A stretch of 64,000 nt of DNA from Azospirillum sp. TSA2s (GTDB lineage: Bacteria > Pseudomonadota > Alphaproteobacteria > Azospirillales > Azospirillaceae): contig NZ_CP039650.1 in the NCBI RefSeq assembly GCF_004923315.1, forward strand, positions 2,629,501 to 2,693,500. Reading direction: 5' to 3'. How positions within the stretch are numbered: position 1 is the first letter of the stretch; each line of letters opens with the position of its first letter. Both the position numbers and the translations under genes were made by a program. Positions 46,092 through 55,086 of the stretch are shown one piece after another. The notes beneath the pieces are model-generated. The model did no database searches and was not told where the DNA came from. It saw nothing but the letters and a program-made list of their open reading frames with translations.

Positions 46092-47198
46092 CTAGCGGCG
46101 ATGGCCGCGGTTCAGGTCGCGTTCCAGCTTCTGGCTGTATTTCGACATGCTGAAGCAGAAGATCCAGTAGATCACGCCGATGAACAGATAGGCCTCGCGG
46201 TAGAAACCGCGCCAGGACGGGTCAGACAGCGCGGCCTTCGCGGTGCCGAGCAGGTCGTACAGGCCGATGATGATGACGAGCGAGGTGTCCTTGAAGAAGC
46301 TGATGAAGGTGTTCACCAGCGGCGGGATGGCGATGGCCAGCGCCTGCGGCAGGATGATCTTGCGCATCTTCTGCCAATAGCCGAGCCCCAGCCCGTCCGC
46401 GGCCTCATACTGCCCCTTCGGGATCGCCTGCAGGCCGCCGCGGATCGCTTCCGCCATATAGGCGGCTGCGAACATGATGAAGGCGATCTGCGCACGCAGC
46501 AGCTTGTCGACGGAAACGCCGTTCGGCAGGAACAGCGGCAGCATCACCGACGCCATGAACAGTAGGCTGATCAGCGGCACGCCGCGGATCAGTTCGATGT
46601 AGGTGACGCACAGCACCTTCACCGCCGGCATGTCCGACCGCCGGCCCAGAGCCAGCAGGATCGACACCGGAAAGGCGACGGCCAGACCGATCACCGACAG
46701 GATGATGGTCAGCGGCAGGCCGCCCCACAGCGTGTTCTCGACATAGGTCAGGCCGAAGACGCCGCCCCACATCAGGATCGCCACCAGCGTCAGCCCGGCG
46801 GCCCAGACCAGCCCGAACCACGGCTTCCAGAAGCGGCGGTCGCAGCTGGCGACCAGCAGCGCGATGAAGACGCCGATGGTCAGCAGCGGTCGCCACTGCT
46901 CATCCCACGGGAACATCCCGAACATGATGAAGCGCAGCTTCTCGCCGATGAAGCCCCAGCAGGCGCCGCCGGCATCCTGCCGGCAGACCGTGGAGTTCGA
47001 ATCGAAACCATGCGCGTTGACCAGCAGCCATCCGACGAAGGGCGGGATCGCCGAAACCAGCAGCGCCAGGACCAGAATGGTCAGGATGGCGTTGTACCAG
47101 GTGTTGAACAGGTTGCTCCGCAGCCACGCGATGGGGCCGACGGTGTTGGCCGGCGGACGCTCGTCCGGCAGGCCGACGCTTTGCACGTTGTCGGTCAT
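46092..47198 (-). CDS. aapM: general L-amino acid ABC transporter, permease
   Basis: A 368-residue permease of the HisM family. A long N-terminal part with extra helices precedes the transmission loop EAIRGGLQAIPKGQYEAADGLGL, which contacts the ATPase. Length over 350 residues is typical of AapM rather than simple HisM. Six bases separate it from aapQ. Heterodimer with AapQ expected. Confidence 0.95.
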   Translation of the reverse strand: MTDNVQSVGLPDERPPANTVGPIAWLRSNLFNTWYNAILTILVLALLVSAIPPFVGWLLVNAHGFDSNSTVCRQDAGGACWGFIGEKLRFIMFGMFPWDEQWRPLLTIGVFIALLVASCDRRFWKPWFGLVWAAGLTLVAILMWGGVFGLTYVENTLWGGLPLTIILSVIGLAVAFPVSILLALGRRSDMPAVKVLCVTYIELIRGVPLISLLFMASVMLPLFLPNGVSVDKLLRAQIAFIMFAAAYMAEAIRGGLQAIPKGQYEAADGLGLGYWQKMRKIILPQALAIAIPPLVNTFISFFKDTSLVIIIGLYDLLGTAKAALSDPSWRGFYREAYLFIGVIYWIFCFSMSKYSQKLERDLNRGHRR

Positions 47199-47203
47199 GG
47201 CCG

Positions 47204-48403
47204 TTACCGCTCCACCAGCGCGATGCGCTTGTTGTACCAGTTCATGAAGATCGAGATGCTGAGACTGATGACCAGATAGGTGCCCATGATCATCGTCACG
47301 CCTTCGATCGCCTGACCGGTCTGGTTCAGCGTCGTGTTGGCGATCGACACCAGATCGGGATAGCCGATGGCCAGCGCCAGCGAACTGTTCTTCATCAGGT
47401 TCAGATACTGGCTGGTCAGCGGCGGCACGATCACCCGCAGCGCCTGCGGCAGGATCACAAGGCGCAGCGTCGGACCGCTCGGCAGGCCCAGCGCGCGCGC
47501 CGCTTCGGTCTGGCCCCAGTTGACCGCCGTGATGCCGCTGCGCACCACCTCGGCGATGAAGGCCGCGGTGTAGAGCGTCAGGCCGGTCAGGATGGCGAAG
47601 AACTCGGGCGAGATCGCGACGCCGCCGGAGAAGTTGAAGCCTGCCAGCTTCGGCATGTCCAGCGCCATCGGCGCCCCGCCGGCGATCCAGGCCAGGATCG
47701 GCAGGCCGAGGATGAGGCCCAACGCGGCCCAGCCCGCGGGGAAGGGTTGACCGGTGCGTGCCTGCCGCGCCTTGGCCCAGCGCGACACGCCCCAGGCGGC
47801 GACGATGCCGACCAGCAGGGCGATTCCCATCTCCGCCCAGACCGGATCGGCGAGCGGCACGGGGATGCGCAAGCCGCGCTGCGACAGGAAGACGCCCGGA
47901 ATCGGGTTCAGCGCCTGGCGCACGGCCGGCAGTCCGTCCGACACCAGCGCGTACCAGAAGAACAGCTGCAGCAGCGGCGGTATGTTGCGCACGATCTCGA
48001 CATAGGTCGAGGCCAGCTTGGCGATCAGCCAGTTGCTGGACAGCCGGGAAACGCCGATGACCGTGCCGATGATCGTCGCCAGGATGATGCCGATGACAGA
48101 CACCTTCAACGTGTTCAGCACGCCGACCAGGAAGGCCCGGCCATAGGTGTCCTTCGGCGAATAGTCGATCAGCGACTCGCCGATGCCGAAGGCCGCTTCA
48201 CGCCCCAGGAAATCGTAACCGGTCGCGATCGAGCGCCGCGCGAGGTTGTCGAGCGTGTTGGAAATAAGGAACCAGCCGACCAGAACGACCGCGCCGACCA
48301 CCAGGATCTGGTAGACGATGGCACGGAACGTCGGGTCGCTGAGGGAAATGGATACGCCACCCGGCGGCGGAGCGCCTTGGGTGGTCCGGGTCTCGGTCGC
48401 CAC
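47204..48403 (-). CDS. aapQ: general L-amino acid ABC transporter, permease
   Basis: A 399-residue permease of the HisM/AapQ type. The coupling loop is EVVRSGITAVNWGQTEAARALGL. It starts with GTG at 48403 behind GGGGGAGAGTAGTCC. A spacer of about 210 bases with a strong hairpin divides it from the binding-protein gene, a common device to make more binding protein than permease. Confidence 0.95.
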   Translation of the reverse strand: MATETRTTQGAPPPGGVSISLSDPTFRAIVYQILVVGAVVLVGWFLISNTLDNLARRSIATGYDFLGREAAFGIGESLIDYSPKDTYGRAFLVGVLNTLKVSVIGIILATIIGTVIGVSRLSSNWLIAKLASTYVEIVRNIPPLLQLFFWYALVSDGLPAVRQALNPIPGVFLSQRGLRIPVPLADPVWAEMGIALLVGIVAAWGVSRWAKARQARTGQPFPAGWAALGLILGLPILAWIAGGAPMALDMPKLAGFNFSGGVAISPEFFAILTGLTLYTAAFIAEVVRSGITAVNWGQTEAARALGLPSGPTLRLVILPQALRVIVPPLTSQYLNLMKNSSLALAIGYPDLVSIANTTLNQTGQAIEGVTMIMGTYLVISLSISIFMNWYNKRIALVER

Positions 48404-48561
48404 GGACTACTCTCCCCCAACCATCGCGCCCCATACGGTGCCCACGCGGTCCCGGACGTTTTCCGGGCAATTTCCACACCGTAGGGGATGCGACATGTCT
48501 CCCAATGCGGCCAGATGCGCGGGCATTTCGCTGACGCCCTTCGCGACCGCTCCTTCTACCG

Positions 48562-48599
48562 GAAGGCCGCCCCCGGCAGGTTCCCGACGGGCGGCCTTC
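48562..48599 (-). repeat. intercistronic hairpin between aapJ and aapQ
   Basis: GAAGGCCGCCC (48562-48572) and GGGCGGCCTTC (48589-48599) are perfect 11-bp arms in the minus-strand transcript, 15 bases after the aapJ stop. Without a U-tract it may stabilise the aapJ end of a processed mRNA. Confidence 0.7.
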
Positions 48600-48614
48600 A
48601 AACGGTGGTCTGCC

Positions 48615-49634
48615 TTACCGGAACGGCTGCGCGTACATCAGGCCGCCCTTGGTCCACAGCGCGTTCAGGCCGCGCTCCAGCTTCAGCGGGGTGCCCGGGC
48701 CGACGTTGCGGTCGAAGATCTCGCCGTAGTTGCCGACCTTCTTCACCACGTTGTAGGCCCACTTCTCGTCCAGGCCCAGAGCCTTGCCCATGCCCGGCGA
48801 GGTGCCGAGGAAGCGCTGGACGTCCGGGTTCTTGGAGTTGGCGAACTCGTCGATGTTCTTGGAGTTGATGCCGAACTCTTCCGCCTGGATGGTGGCGTAG
48901 ACCGTCCACTTCACGATGTCGAACCACTGGTCGTCGCCATGGCGCACGGCCGGGGCCAGCGGCTCCTTGGAGATGACTTCCGGCAGGATGACATGGTCTT
49001 CCGGAACCGGCGCGACGCCGGCGCGGGTGCCGGCCAGACCGGACACGTCGGTCGTCAGCACGTCGCAGCGGCCGGCGAAGTACGCGGCGTTCACCTCGTC
49101 GTTCGACTCGATGACGACCGGGTTGTAGGTCATGTTGTTGGCGCGGAAATAGTCGGCGAGGTTCAGTTCGGTGGTGGTGCCGGACTGGACGCAGACGGTG
49201 GCGCCGTTCAGTTCCTTGGCGCTCTTCACGCCCAGCTTCTTCGGAACCATGAAGCCCTGGCCGTCATAATAGGTGACGGGGGCGAAGTTCAGGCCGACCG
49301 AGGTGTCGCGGGTCAGCGTGGCGGTGGTGTTGCGCGACAGCAGGTCGACCTCACCCGACTGGATGGCCGGGAAGCGCTGCTGCGCCGACAGCGGGGTGAA
49401 CTTGACCTTGTTCGGGTCGTTGAAGATGGCGACGGCGACGGCACGGCAGTAATCGACGTCGAGGCCGGTCCAGTTGCCGGCGCTATCGGGGTTGCCGAAA
49501 CCCGGCAGGCCGGCATTGACGCCGCACTGCACGAAGCCGCGCTGCTTGACGGTATCGAGCGTGGCAGCACCGGCGGCGGCGCTGGCGGTAATGACCACAG
49601 CCGCCGCGGCGGCGGCGAGAAGCCCTGACTTCAT
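48615..49634 (-). CDS. aapJ: general L-amino acid ABC transporter, substrate-binding protein
   Basis: A 339-residue periplasmic binding protein: signal peptide MKSGLLAAAAAAVVITASAA, then a mature chain beginning ATLDTVKQRGFVQCGVN, typical of AapJ. The type II SBP fold binds a broad range of L-amino acids. The ATG at 49634 follows GGTGGAG; an upstream GTG overlaps that site. First gene of the aap operon. Confidence 0.96.
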   Translation of the reverse strand: MKSGLLAAAAAAVVITASAAAGAATLDTVKQRGFVQCGVNAGLPGFGNPDSAGNWTGLDVDYCRAVAVAIFNDPNKVKFTPLSAQQRFPAIQSGEVDLLSRNTTATLTRDTSVGLNFAPVTYYDGQGFMVPKKLGVKSAKELNGATVCVQSGTTTELNLADYFRANNMTYNPVVIESNDEVNAAYFAGRCDVLTTDVSGLAGTRAGVAPVPEDHVILPEVISKEPLAPAVRHGDDQWFDIVKWTVYATIQAEEFGINSKNIDEFANSKNPDVQRFLGTSPGMGKALGLDEKWAYNVVKKVGNYGEIFDRNVGPGTPLKLERGLNALWTKGGLMYAQPFR

Positions 49635-49960
49635 AATTATTAACTCCACCCTGTTCTTGCGTTCTTCGCATTTGAGCGGTCTGACGACGCGCCGACCACG
49701 CGGGACATGTGATCCCCGGGGAGCCTGAGGTAGCCCCGACGGGCCGCCCCTGTTGGGATCGCGACGCAGCCATGCGCGTGGGACAAGAGTGTATCAACTT
49801 GATCCCGCTTGTCGAATCATCCGTGCATTTGTGGTGATACCAGACTATACCGCCCGCTGACGGCACTTCGGCGCAATCGGTGTTGGCCGCAGGGCCTTCG
49901 GAATGACACAATGTTCGGCTCCGCCGCACCGGAACGCCGCACCAGCCAAACGGACAGTCG
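49635..49960. other. divergent promoter region of aapJ and metC
   Basis: About 325 bases with no gene. An AT-rich patch near 49790-49850 (GTGTATCAACTTGATCCCGC) likely holds promoters. No FNR, Fur, CtrA or RpoN site of good quality was seen. Confidence 0.5.
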
Positions 49961-51139
49961 ATGAAGGACGTCACGCAGGACACGATTCTCGTTCATGCCG
50001 GCCGCGATCCGCGGAACAACCACGGCATCGTCAATCCGCCGGTCTATCATTGCTCCACCGTGCTGTTCCCGACGCTGGACGCGCTGGAGGAAAGCGACCG
50101 CAACACGCTGGAAGGCGTGCATTACGGCCGCATGGGCACCCCCACCACCTTCGCCTTCGAAGAGGCGGCGGCGGCGTTGGAGGGCGGCTACAAGTCGGTG
50201 AACACCGGCTCGGGCCTCGCAGCCATCGCCATCGCGCTGTCGGCCTTCACCAAGGCCGGCGACCATGTGCTGATCACCGACAGCGCCTATGGCCCCACCC
50301 GCCGTTTCGCCAAGGAGACGCTGGCGCCCTATGGGGTGGAGGTCGAGTTCTACGATCCCTGCATCGGCGCCGGCATCTCGGCGCTGCTGCGGCCGAACAC
50401 CAGCGTGGTCTTCCTCGAATCGCCGGGCTCGCTGACCTTCGAGGTGCAGGACGTGCCGGCCATCGCCGCCGCGGCCAAAAAAGTCGGCGCCACGGTGATG
50501 ATCGACAACACCTGGGCGACGCCGCTGTTCTTCCGCCCCTTCGACCACGGCGTCGACCTGTCGATCCATGCCGCCACCAAGTATATGGTCGGCCATGCCG
50601 ACGCGATGCTGGGCGTCGTCACCTGCCGGGACGAGGAAAGCTGGACCGCGGTGAAGAAGACCGCCACCCGCTTCGGCGTCTGCGGCGGGCCGGACGACCT
50701 TTATCTCGGCCTGCGCGGCCTGCGCACCCTGTCGGTGCGGATGCGCCAGCATCAGGAAAGCGCGCTGGCGCTCGCCGACTGGCTGGCCGCCCGGCCGGAG
50801 GTGACGCGCGTGCTGCACCCCGCCCGCCCCGCCTTCCCCGGCCACGAGCTGTGGAAGCGCGACTTCACCGGATCGAGCGGCCTGTTCTCCATCATCATCA
50901 ACCAGGTGCCACGCAAGGCCCTGGCGGCGATGCTGGACGGCATGGAGCTTTTCGGCATGGGCTACAGCTGGGGCGGGTTCGAAAGCCTGATCCTGCCGAC
51001 GCGGCCGGCCGCAGTGCGCTCCGCCACCCGCTGGACCGATCCGGGACAGGTCCTGCGCCTGCATGCCGGTCTGGAAAGCCCCGACGACCTGATCCGCGAT
51101 CTCGAGGCCGGCTTCCGCCGGATGGCCGCCGCCCTCTGA
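49961..51139 (+). CDS. metC: cystathionine beta-lyase
   Basis: A 392-residue PLP enzyme of the Cys/Met metabolism family. The PLP Lys lies in IHAATKYMVGHADAM, and NTGSGLAAIAIAL and ESPGSLTFEVQD are typical. The beta-lyase, not gamma-synthase, label rests on the MetC-like VHYGRMGTPT and GYSWGGFESL motifs. It makes homocysteine from cystathionine. Gap of about 30 bases to hisI on the same strand. Confidence 0.92.
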   Translation: MKDVTQDTILVHAGRDPRNNHGIVNPPVYHCSTVLFPTLDALEESDRNTLEGVHYGRMGTPTTFAFEEAAAALEGGYKSVNTGSGLAAIAIALSAFTKAGDHVLITDSAYGPTRRFAKETLAPYGVEVEFYDPCIGAGISALLRPNTSVVFLESPGSLTFEVQDVPAIAAAAKKVGATVMIDNTWATPLFFRPFDHGVDLSIHAATKYMVGHADAMLGVVTCRDEESWTAVKKTATRFGVCGGPDDLYLGLRGLRTLSVRMRQHQESALALADWLAARPEVTRVLHPARPAFPGHELWKRDFTGSSGLFSIIINQVPRKALAAMLDGMELFGMGYSWGGFESLILPTRPAAVRSATRWTDPGQVLRLHAGLESPDDLIRDLEAGFRRMAAAL

Positions 51140-51168
51140 GCGGCGGGCCTGTAAAGGAGTGATTTGCC

Positions 51169-51603
51169 ATGACGGACACGCCGTCGATCGATTCCGGCCC
51201 TTTTGAAGAGGTGCTGCCCGCCATCCGCTTCACCGCCGACGGGCTGGTACCGGCGATCGCCCAGGCCGAGGGCAGCGGCGAAATCCTGATGATGGCCTGG
51301 ATGAACCGCGATGCGGTGGTGGAGACCTTGTCAACCGGCCGCGTCTGCTATTGGTCGCGGTCGCGCGGCGGGCTGTGGCGCAAGGGCGAGACCTCCGGGC
51401 AGGTGCAGCGGCTGAAGGATTTCCGGGTGGATTGCGACGGCGACACCCTGTTGCTGATCGTCGAACAGGACGGCGTCGCCTGCCACACCGGCCGGCGCAG
51501 CTGCTTCTATCGGGCTTGGCGGGCAGGAAAGCTGGAAACGATCCAGGAGGTCGAAACCGATCCGTCCATTCTCTATGGCGGGCATTCGCACAGCCACGGC
51601 TGA
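51169..51603 (+). CDS. hisI: phosphoribosyl-AMP cyclohydrolase
   Basis: A 144-residue enzyme of histidine synthesis that opens the purine ring of PR-AMP. The motifs are complete: MAWMNRDAVVET, YWSRSRGGLWRKGETSG, DCDGDTLLLIVEQDGVACHTG and RRSCFYR, including the zinc Cys and the DCDGD magnesium site. It lies apart from other his genes apart from the HisC-like gene at 44 kb. GGAG lies before the ATG. Confidence 0.95.
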   Translation: MTDTPSIDSGPFEEVLPAIRFTADGLVPAIAQAEGSGEILMMAWMNRDAVVETLSTGRVCYWSRSRGGLWRKGETSGQVQRLKDFRVDCDGDTLLLIVEQDGVACHTGRRSCFYRAWRAGKLETIQEVETDPSILYGGHSHSHG

Positions 51604-51647
51604 GCGGGAGGCGATGGAGACTCTGTTCGACGCCGCTGCCGGATTTC

Positions 51648-51661
51648 TTGATCCACATCAA
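51648..51661 (+). promoter_or_regulatory. FNR/FixK-type box of small RNA 3
   Basis: TTGATCCACATCAA, a perfect TTGAT-N4-ATCAA site centred 42.5 bases before the conserved motif. A good -10, TATACA, lies at 51683-51688. Confidence 0.87.
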
Positions 51662-51694
51662 AGCGGCACCCCCGCCGAAGGGTATACACAGCTT

Positions 51695-51757
51695 CTTGTC
51701 TCTAACCCTCCCTGTATATGACTGCACCGGGCGTTCCTTTGGACGCCCGGTAATTTT
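51695..51757 (+). ncRNA. predicted small RNA 3 of a three-member family
   Basis: A transcript of about 63 nt on the plus strand. The motif TGTCTCTAACCCTCCCTGT is at 51697-51715 and the terminator is ACCGGGCG with CGCCCGGT, then AATTTTTT. It stands alone 90 bases after hisI, and no gene begins for 400 bases downstream. Members 1 and 2 lie on the opposite strand at 43.7-43.9 kb. Confidence 0.83.
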
Positions 51758-52108
51758 TTGCGCACACCGCCGGATCCGCAATCTTGGAGGGCGGGAAGCA
51801 CATTTGCGCCGCCGATCCTCTTTCGGACGATCCGTTCCGACAGTGCTTTTGCCTGCGGCCTACTGCCCTCCCCGTCCGCGCATCGCCTTCGGCCGGCGCC
51901 GCTGTGCCCTTCCGCCGGCCCGGACCTACCCATAGGAGGAGCAAAGTCTCTGTTCCGTCACAGAAAGATCCCGCTTTGGATCACAAATACGTCGAATAAA
52001 GAAACATTAAAGATCACAAATCCAATCAAGCTTCGATTATCTGTGTCATCTCTCCTTGTCCCGTTTGTACTGCCCCTTTATCGCTTTTCGACCGCCCGGG
52101 CCCCATGG
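51758..52108. other. intergenic region before the RTX gene
   Basis: About 350 bases with no gene. From 51960 the DNA turns AT-rich (AAGAAACATTAAAGATCACAAATCC) and leads into the CtrA-type boxes. No further motif was recognised. Confidence 0.5.
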
Positions 52109-52141
52109 TTAACATCTGATTAATCGTTAACAGCACGTTAA
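52109..52141 (+). promoter_or_regulatory. two CtrA-type boxes
   Basis: TTAACATCTGATTAA (52109-52123) and TTAACAGCACGTTAA (52127-52141) both fit the CtrA consensus TTAA-N7-TTAA exactly. They lie 22-54 bases before the RTX start. CtrA is conserved in Azospirillum, where it controls motility and cell differentiation. Confidence 0.75.
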
Positions 52142-52162
52142 CGGCACTGATGGAGAGACGCC

Positions 52163-52846
52163 ATGCGCCAGTTTTGGGGGACTTCGAACAACGACGCCAT
52201 GACCGGCACCGCCTATGACGACCGGCTCGACGGTCTGGATGGCGACGACCGCGTCAACGGCGCCGGCGGTAACGATCAGCTGTATGGCGAACGCGGCAAT
52301 GACTCGTTGATCGGCGGGCTGGGCAACGACCAGCTTCATGGCGGCGACGGCAACGACTGGCTCGGCGATCCCTATGGCGGCAACGAGGCCGGTAACGATT
52401 CGATGTGGGGCGATGCCGGCAACGACCAGCTGTTCGGCGGCGACGGCAACGACTGGCTGAACGGCGGCACCGGCGACGACATCGTCAAGGGGATGCGCGG
52501 CGACGACACCATGATCGGCGGCACCGGCAACGACACGCTTTACGACAGCTATCGCGACGGCGGCGCCGACCTGTTCCAGCCGGGCACCGGCGACGACCTG
52601 ATGGTCAGCTACACCGACGGACAGATCGACCGTTTCCTGATGGAGCGGGCCACCGGCGGCTTCGGCCACGACACCATCAATTATTTCGAGAAGGGGATCG
52701 ACCAGATCGAGTTCCACGGCTACGCCGCCTGGGAGATGGCGATGACGACCAACGGCTCGAATTCGGTCTTCACCTTCACCGACGGCTCGTCGCTGACGGT
52801 GGACCAGATCGGCCTGAGTGCCACCCACGACTTCATCTTCACCTGA
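52163..52846 (+). CDS. RTX calcium-binding repeat protein
   Basis: A 227-residue protein made largely of hemolysin-type nonapeptide repeats (GGNDQLYGERGNDSLIGG, GGDGNDWL, MRGDDTMIGG), which bind calcium, from about residue 28 to 125. There is no N-terminal signal peptide, consistent with type I secretion through a C-terminal signal (DGSSLTVDQIGLSATHDFIFT). No type I secretion genes are adjacent. Probably an exported surface or matrix protein. Confidence 0.85.
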   Translation: MRQFWGTSNNDAMTGTAYDDRLDGLDGDDRVNGAGGNDQLYGERGNDSLIGGLGNDQLHGGDGNDWLGDPYGGNEAGNDSMWGDAGNDQLFGGDGNDWLNGGTGDDIVKGMRGDDTMIGGTGNDTLYDSYRDGGADLFQPGTGDDLMVSYTDGQIDRFLMERATGGFGHDTINYFEKGIDQIEFHGYAAWEMAMTTNGSNSVFTFTDGSSLTVDQIGLSATHDFIFT

Positions 52847-52970
52847 CCCGTCCCGATGGAGGTCTCCGGCCGACGATGGGGTCACCCCTTCGGCGCGCGG
52901 GACCTCCGGCCATGCTCGTGCTGTTCTAGGGACGCACAGTTCCGCGCCGTCAGCAAAAGGGCCAAGACCG

Positions 52971-53468
52971 ATGGATCACCGCCGCCTTTCCCTGCGCATG
53001 CCCCTCCCCAGCCTGTCGGCTCTGGCAATCCTGCCGGTTCTGGCCCTGCCGGTTCTGGCCTTGGGCGCCTGCGCCAGTTCGGACATGGGCGGCGTCCCAT
53101 CAGCGGAGGTGGCGACCAAGCCACCGGTGGAACTCGTCGGATTGACCGTGCAGACGCCGGACGGCCGCCGGATCCTCGGCAACGTCAGCGATCTCGTGAT
53201 CGGGCCGACAAACCGGGTGGAACAGGCGATCGTCACCGTCGGCGCCCCGCGCTTCCCGAACGAGCACAAGGTGATGGTCGGCAGCGACAACCTGCGCTAC
53301 GCCCGCAATCGTCAGGCCGTGATCCTGACCGGCATGACGGCGGAGGAATTCGCCGCCCTGCCGCCCATCGCCGGAAGCGACCGTATGGTTTCCCTTGGCA
53401 GCGGCGGGGCTCTTCCCTCTTCCGGAACCGCGCCGACCAACTGGGCCGGTGCCACCAAGTCACGCTGA
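52971..53468 (+). CDS. PRC-barrel domain lipoprotein
   Basis: A 165-residue predicted lipoprotein: hydrophobic N terminus (LPVLALPVLALGAC) with lipobox LGAC near residue 34, followed by a PRC-barrel-like domain (VELVGLTVQTPDGRRILGNVSDLVI) ending EEFAALPP. The start at 52971 avoids an odd N-terminal extension. It resembles alphaproteobacterial PRC-barrel surface proteins of unknown role. Confidence 0.8.
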   Translation: MDHRRLSLRMPLPSLSALAILPVLALPVLALGACASSDMGGVPSAEVATKPPVELVGLTVQTPDGRRILGNVSDLVIGPTNRVEQAIVTVGAPRFPNEHKVMVGSDNLRYARNRQAVILTGMTAEEFAALPPIAGSDRMVSLGSGGALPSSGTAPTNWAGATKSR

Positions 53469-53499
53469 CCCTTTCCCAACCGAATACGCATCAACAAGT

Positions 53500-53527
53500 A
53501 AGGGGCCGGATGAACCGGCCCCTTTTG
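53500..53527. terminator. terminator between the PRC-barrel gene and dctM
   Basis: AAGGGGCCGG (53500-53509), loop ATGAA, CCGGCCCCTT (53515-53524), then TTG. Perfect 10-bp stem between convergent genes. Confidence 0.88.
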
Positions 53528-53554
53528 CTTGTCCAGGCTTGGTGACGACAGGCG

Positions 53555-55066
53555 TCACTTGCCCTGCAGCTGCTTCATGATGTCGTCGTTCGGGTTCGAC
53601 TCCGGCTGCGCCGGAGCGCCGAAGGGCGGAGCCACTTCCTGGTTGTCGAAGGCCGGGATTTCGATCTTCACGTCGTCCAGGTTGATCTTCGGTCCCTTGT
53701 CGCGGCCGGCATCGACCAGCTGCGGGAAGGAGATGACGAGGGCGACCATGATGATCTGGATGACGACGAAGGGGACCGCACCCCAATAGATCTGGCCGGT
53801 GGTGATCTTCGCGATCTTCTTCCCGGTGATCTTGTCGATATAGTCGGTCTTCGGTGCCACCGACCGCAGGAAGAACAGCGCGAAGCCGAAGGGCGGGTGC
53901 ATGAAGCTGGTCTGCATGTTGACGCCCAGCAGCACGCCGAACCAGATCAGGTCGATGCCCAGCTTGTCCGCCACCGGCCCCAGCAGGGGGACGATGATGA
54001 AGGCCAGCTCGAAGAAGTCGAGGAAGAAGGCCAGCACGAAGACCAGGATGTTGCAGACGATCAGGAAGCCCACCTGTCCGCCCGGCAGGCCGGTCATCAG
54101 ATGCTCGACCCACAGGTCGCCGTTCACCGCGCGGAACACCAGACCGAACACGGTCGAACCGATCAGGATGAACACCACGAAGGACGACAGCTTGGCCGTG
54201 GAGTCCATCGCCTGACGCATCAGGCTCCAGCTCAGCTGCCGCTTGGCCAGCGCCAGCAGGATGGCGCCGGCCGCGCCCATGGCGCCGCCTTCCGTCGGGG
54301 TGGCGATGCCGATGAAGATCGTGCCCAGAACCAGGAAGATCAGCACCAGCGGCGGCACCAGCGAGGTGATGACGCGCAGCAGAAGCTTCCAACCGCGCAG
54401 CGTGCGGGCTTCCAGCGGCAGGGCCGGCACCATCTCCGGCTTGATGATGCTGGTGAGCAGAATGTAACCGGTATAAAGGCCGGTCAGCACGAGACCGGGG
54501 ATCAGTGCGCCGGCATACATGTCGCCGACCGAGCGGCCGAGCTGGTCGGCCAGAACGATCAGCACCAGCGACGGCGGAATGATCTGGGCCAGCGTGCCCG
54601 ACGCGGCGATAACGCCTGACGCGATACGGCGGTCATAGCCGTAGCGCAGCATGATCGGCAGCGAGATCAGACCCATGGAGATGACCGAGGCCGCGACCAC
54701 GCCGGTCGTCGCCGCCAGCAGCGCGCCGACGAAGATCACCGCATAGGCCAGACCGCCGCGAACCGGACCGAACAACTGCCCGATGGTATCGAGCAGATCC
54801 TCGGCCATGCCGGATCGTTCCAGGATCAGGCCCATGAAGGTGAAGAAGGGAATCGCCAGCAGCGTGTCGTTGCGCATGATGCCGAACACGCGTTCCGGCA
54901 GCGCCTGCATCAGCGCCGGGGTCAGCAGACCCAGCTCGATGCCGATCAGACCGAACGCCAGACCGTTCGCGGCCAATGCGAAGGCGACCGGGAAACCCAT
55001 CAACAGGAAGAACACCAGCGCGCCGAACATCAGCGGCGCCATGTTGGCGGTTACGAACTCGACCAT
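53555..55066 (-). CDS. dctM: TRAP transporter large permease (DctM)
   Basis: A 503-residue membrane protein with about 12 helices, the ion-coupled channel of a TRAP importer. Typical motifs are GMFLERSGMAEDLL-like LILERSGMAEDLLDT, MPPHPFGFALFFLRS-like HPPFGFALFFLRSVAP and GGAMGAAGAI. It takes up carboxylates or related acids with sodium. It follows dctQ by about 20 bases. No DctP binding protein is encoded in the window. Confidence 0.93.
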   Translation of the reverse strand: MVEFVTANMAPLMFGALVFFLLMGFPVAFALAANGLAFGLIGIELGLLTPALMQALPERVFGIMRNDTLLAIPFFTFMGLILERSGMAEDLLDTIGQLFGPVRGGLAYAVIFVGALLAATTGVVAASVISMGLISLPIMLRYGYDRRIASGVIAASGTLAQIIPPSLVLIVLADQLGRSVGDMYAGALIPGLVLTGLYTGYILLTSIIKPEMVPALPLEARTLRGWKLLLRVITSLVPPLVLIFLVLGTIFIGIATPTEGGAMGAAGAILLALAKRQLSWSLMRQAMDSTAKLSSFVVFILIGSTVFGLVFRAVNGDLWVEHLMTGLPGGQVGFLIVCNILVFVLAFFLDFFELAFIIVPLLGPVADKLGIDLIWFGVLLGVNMQTSFMHPPFGFALFFLRSVAPKTDYIDKITGKKIAKITTGQIYWGAVPFVVIQIIMVALVISFPQLVDAGRDKGPKINLDDVKIEIPAFDNQEVAPPFGAPAQPESNPNDDIMKQLQGK

Positions 55067-55086
55067 CTGGGGGGCGCTCCCGGTCC

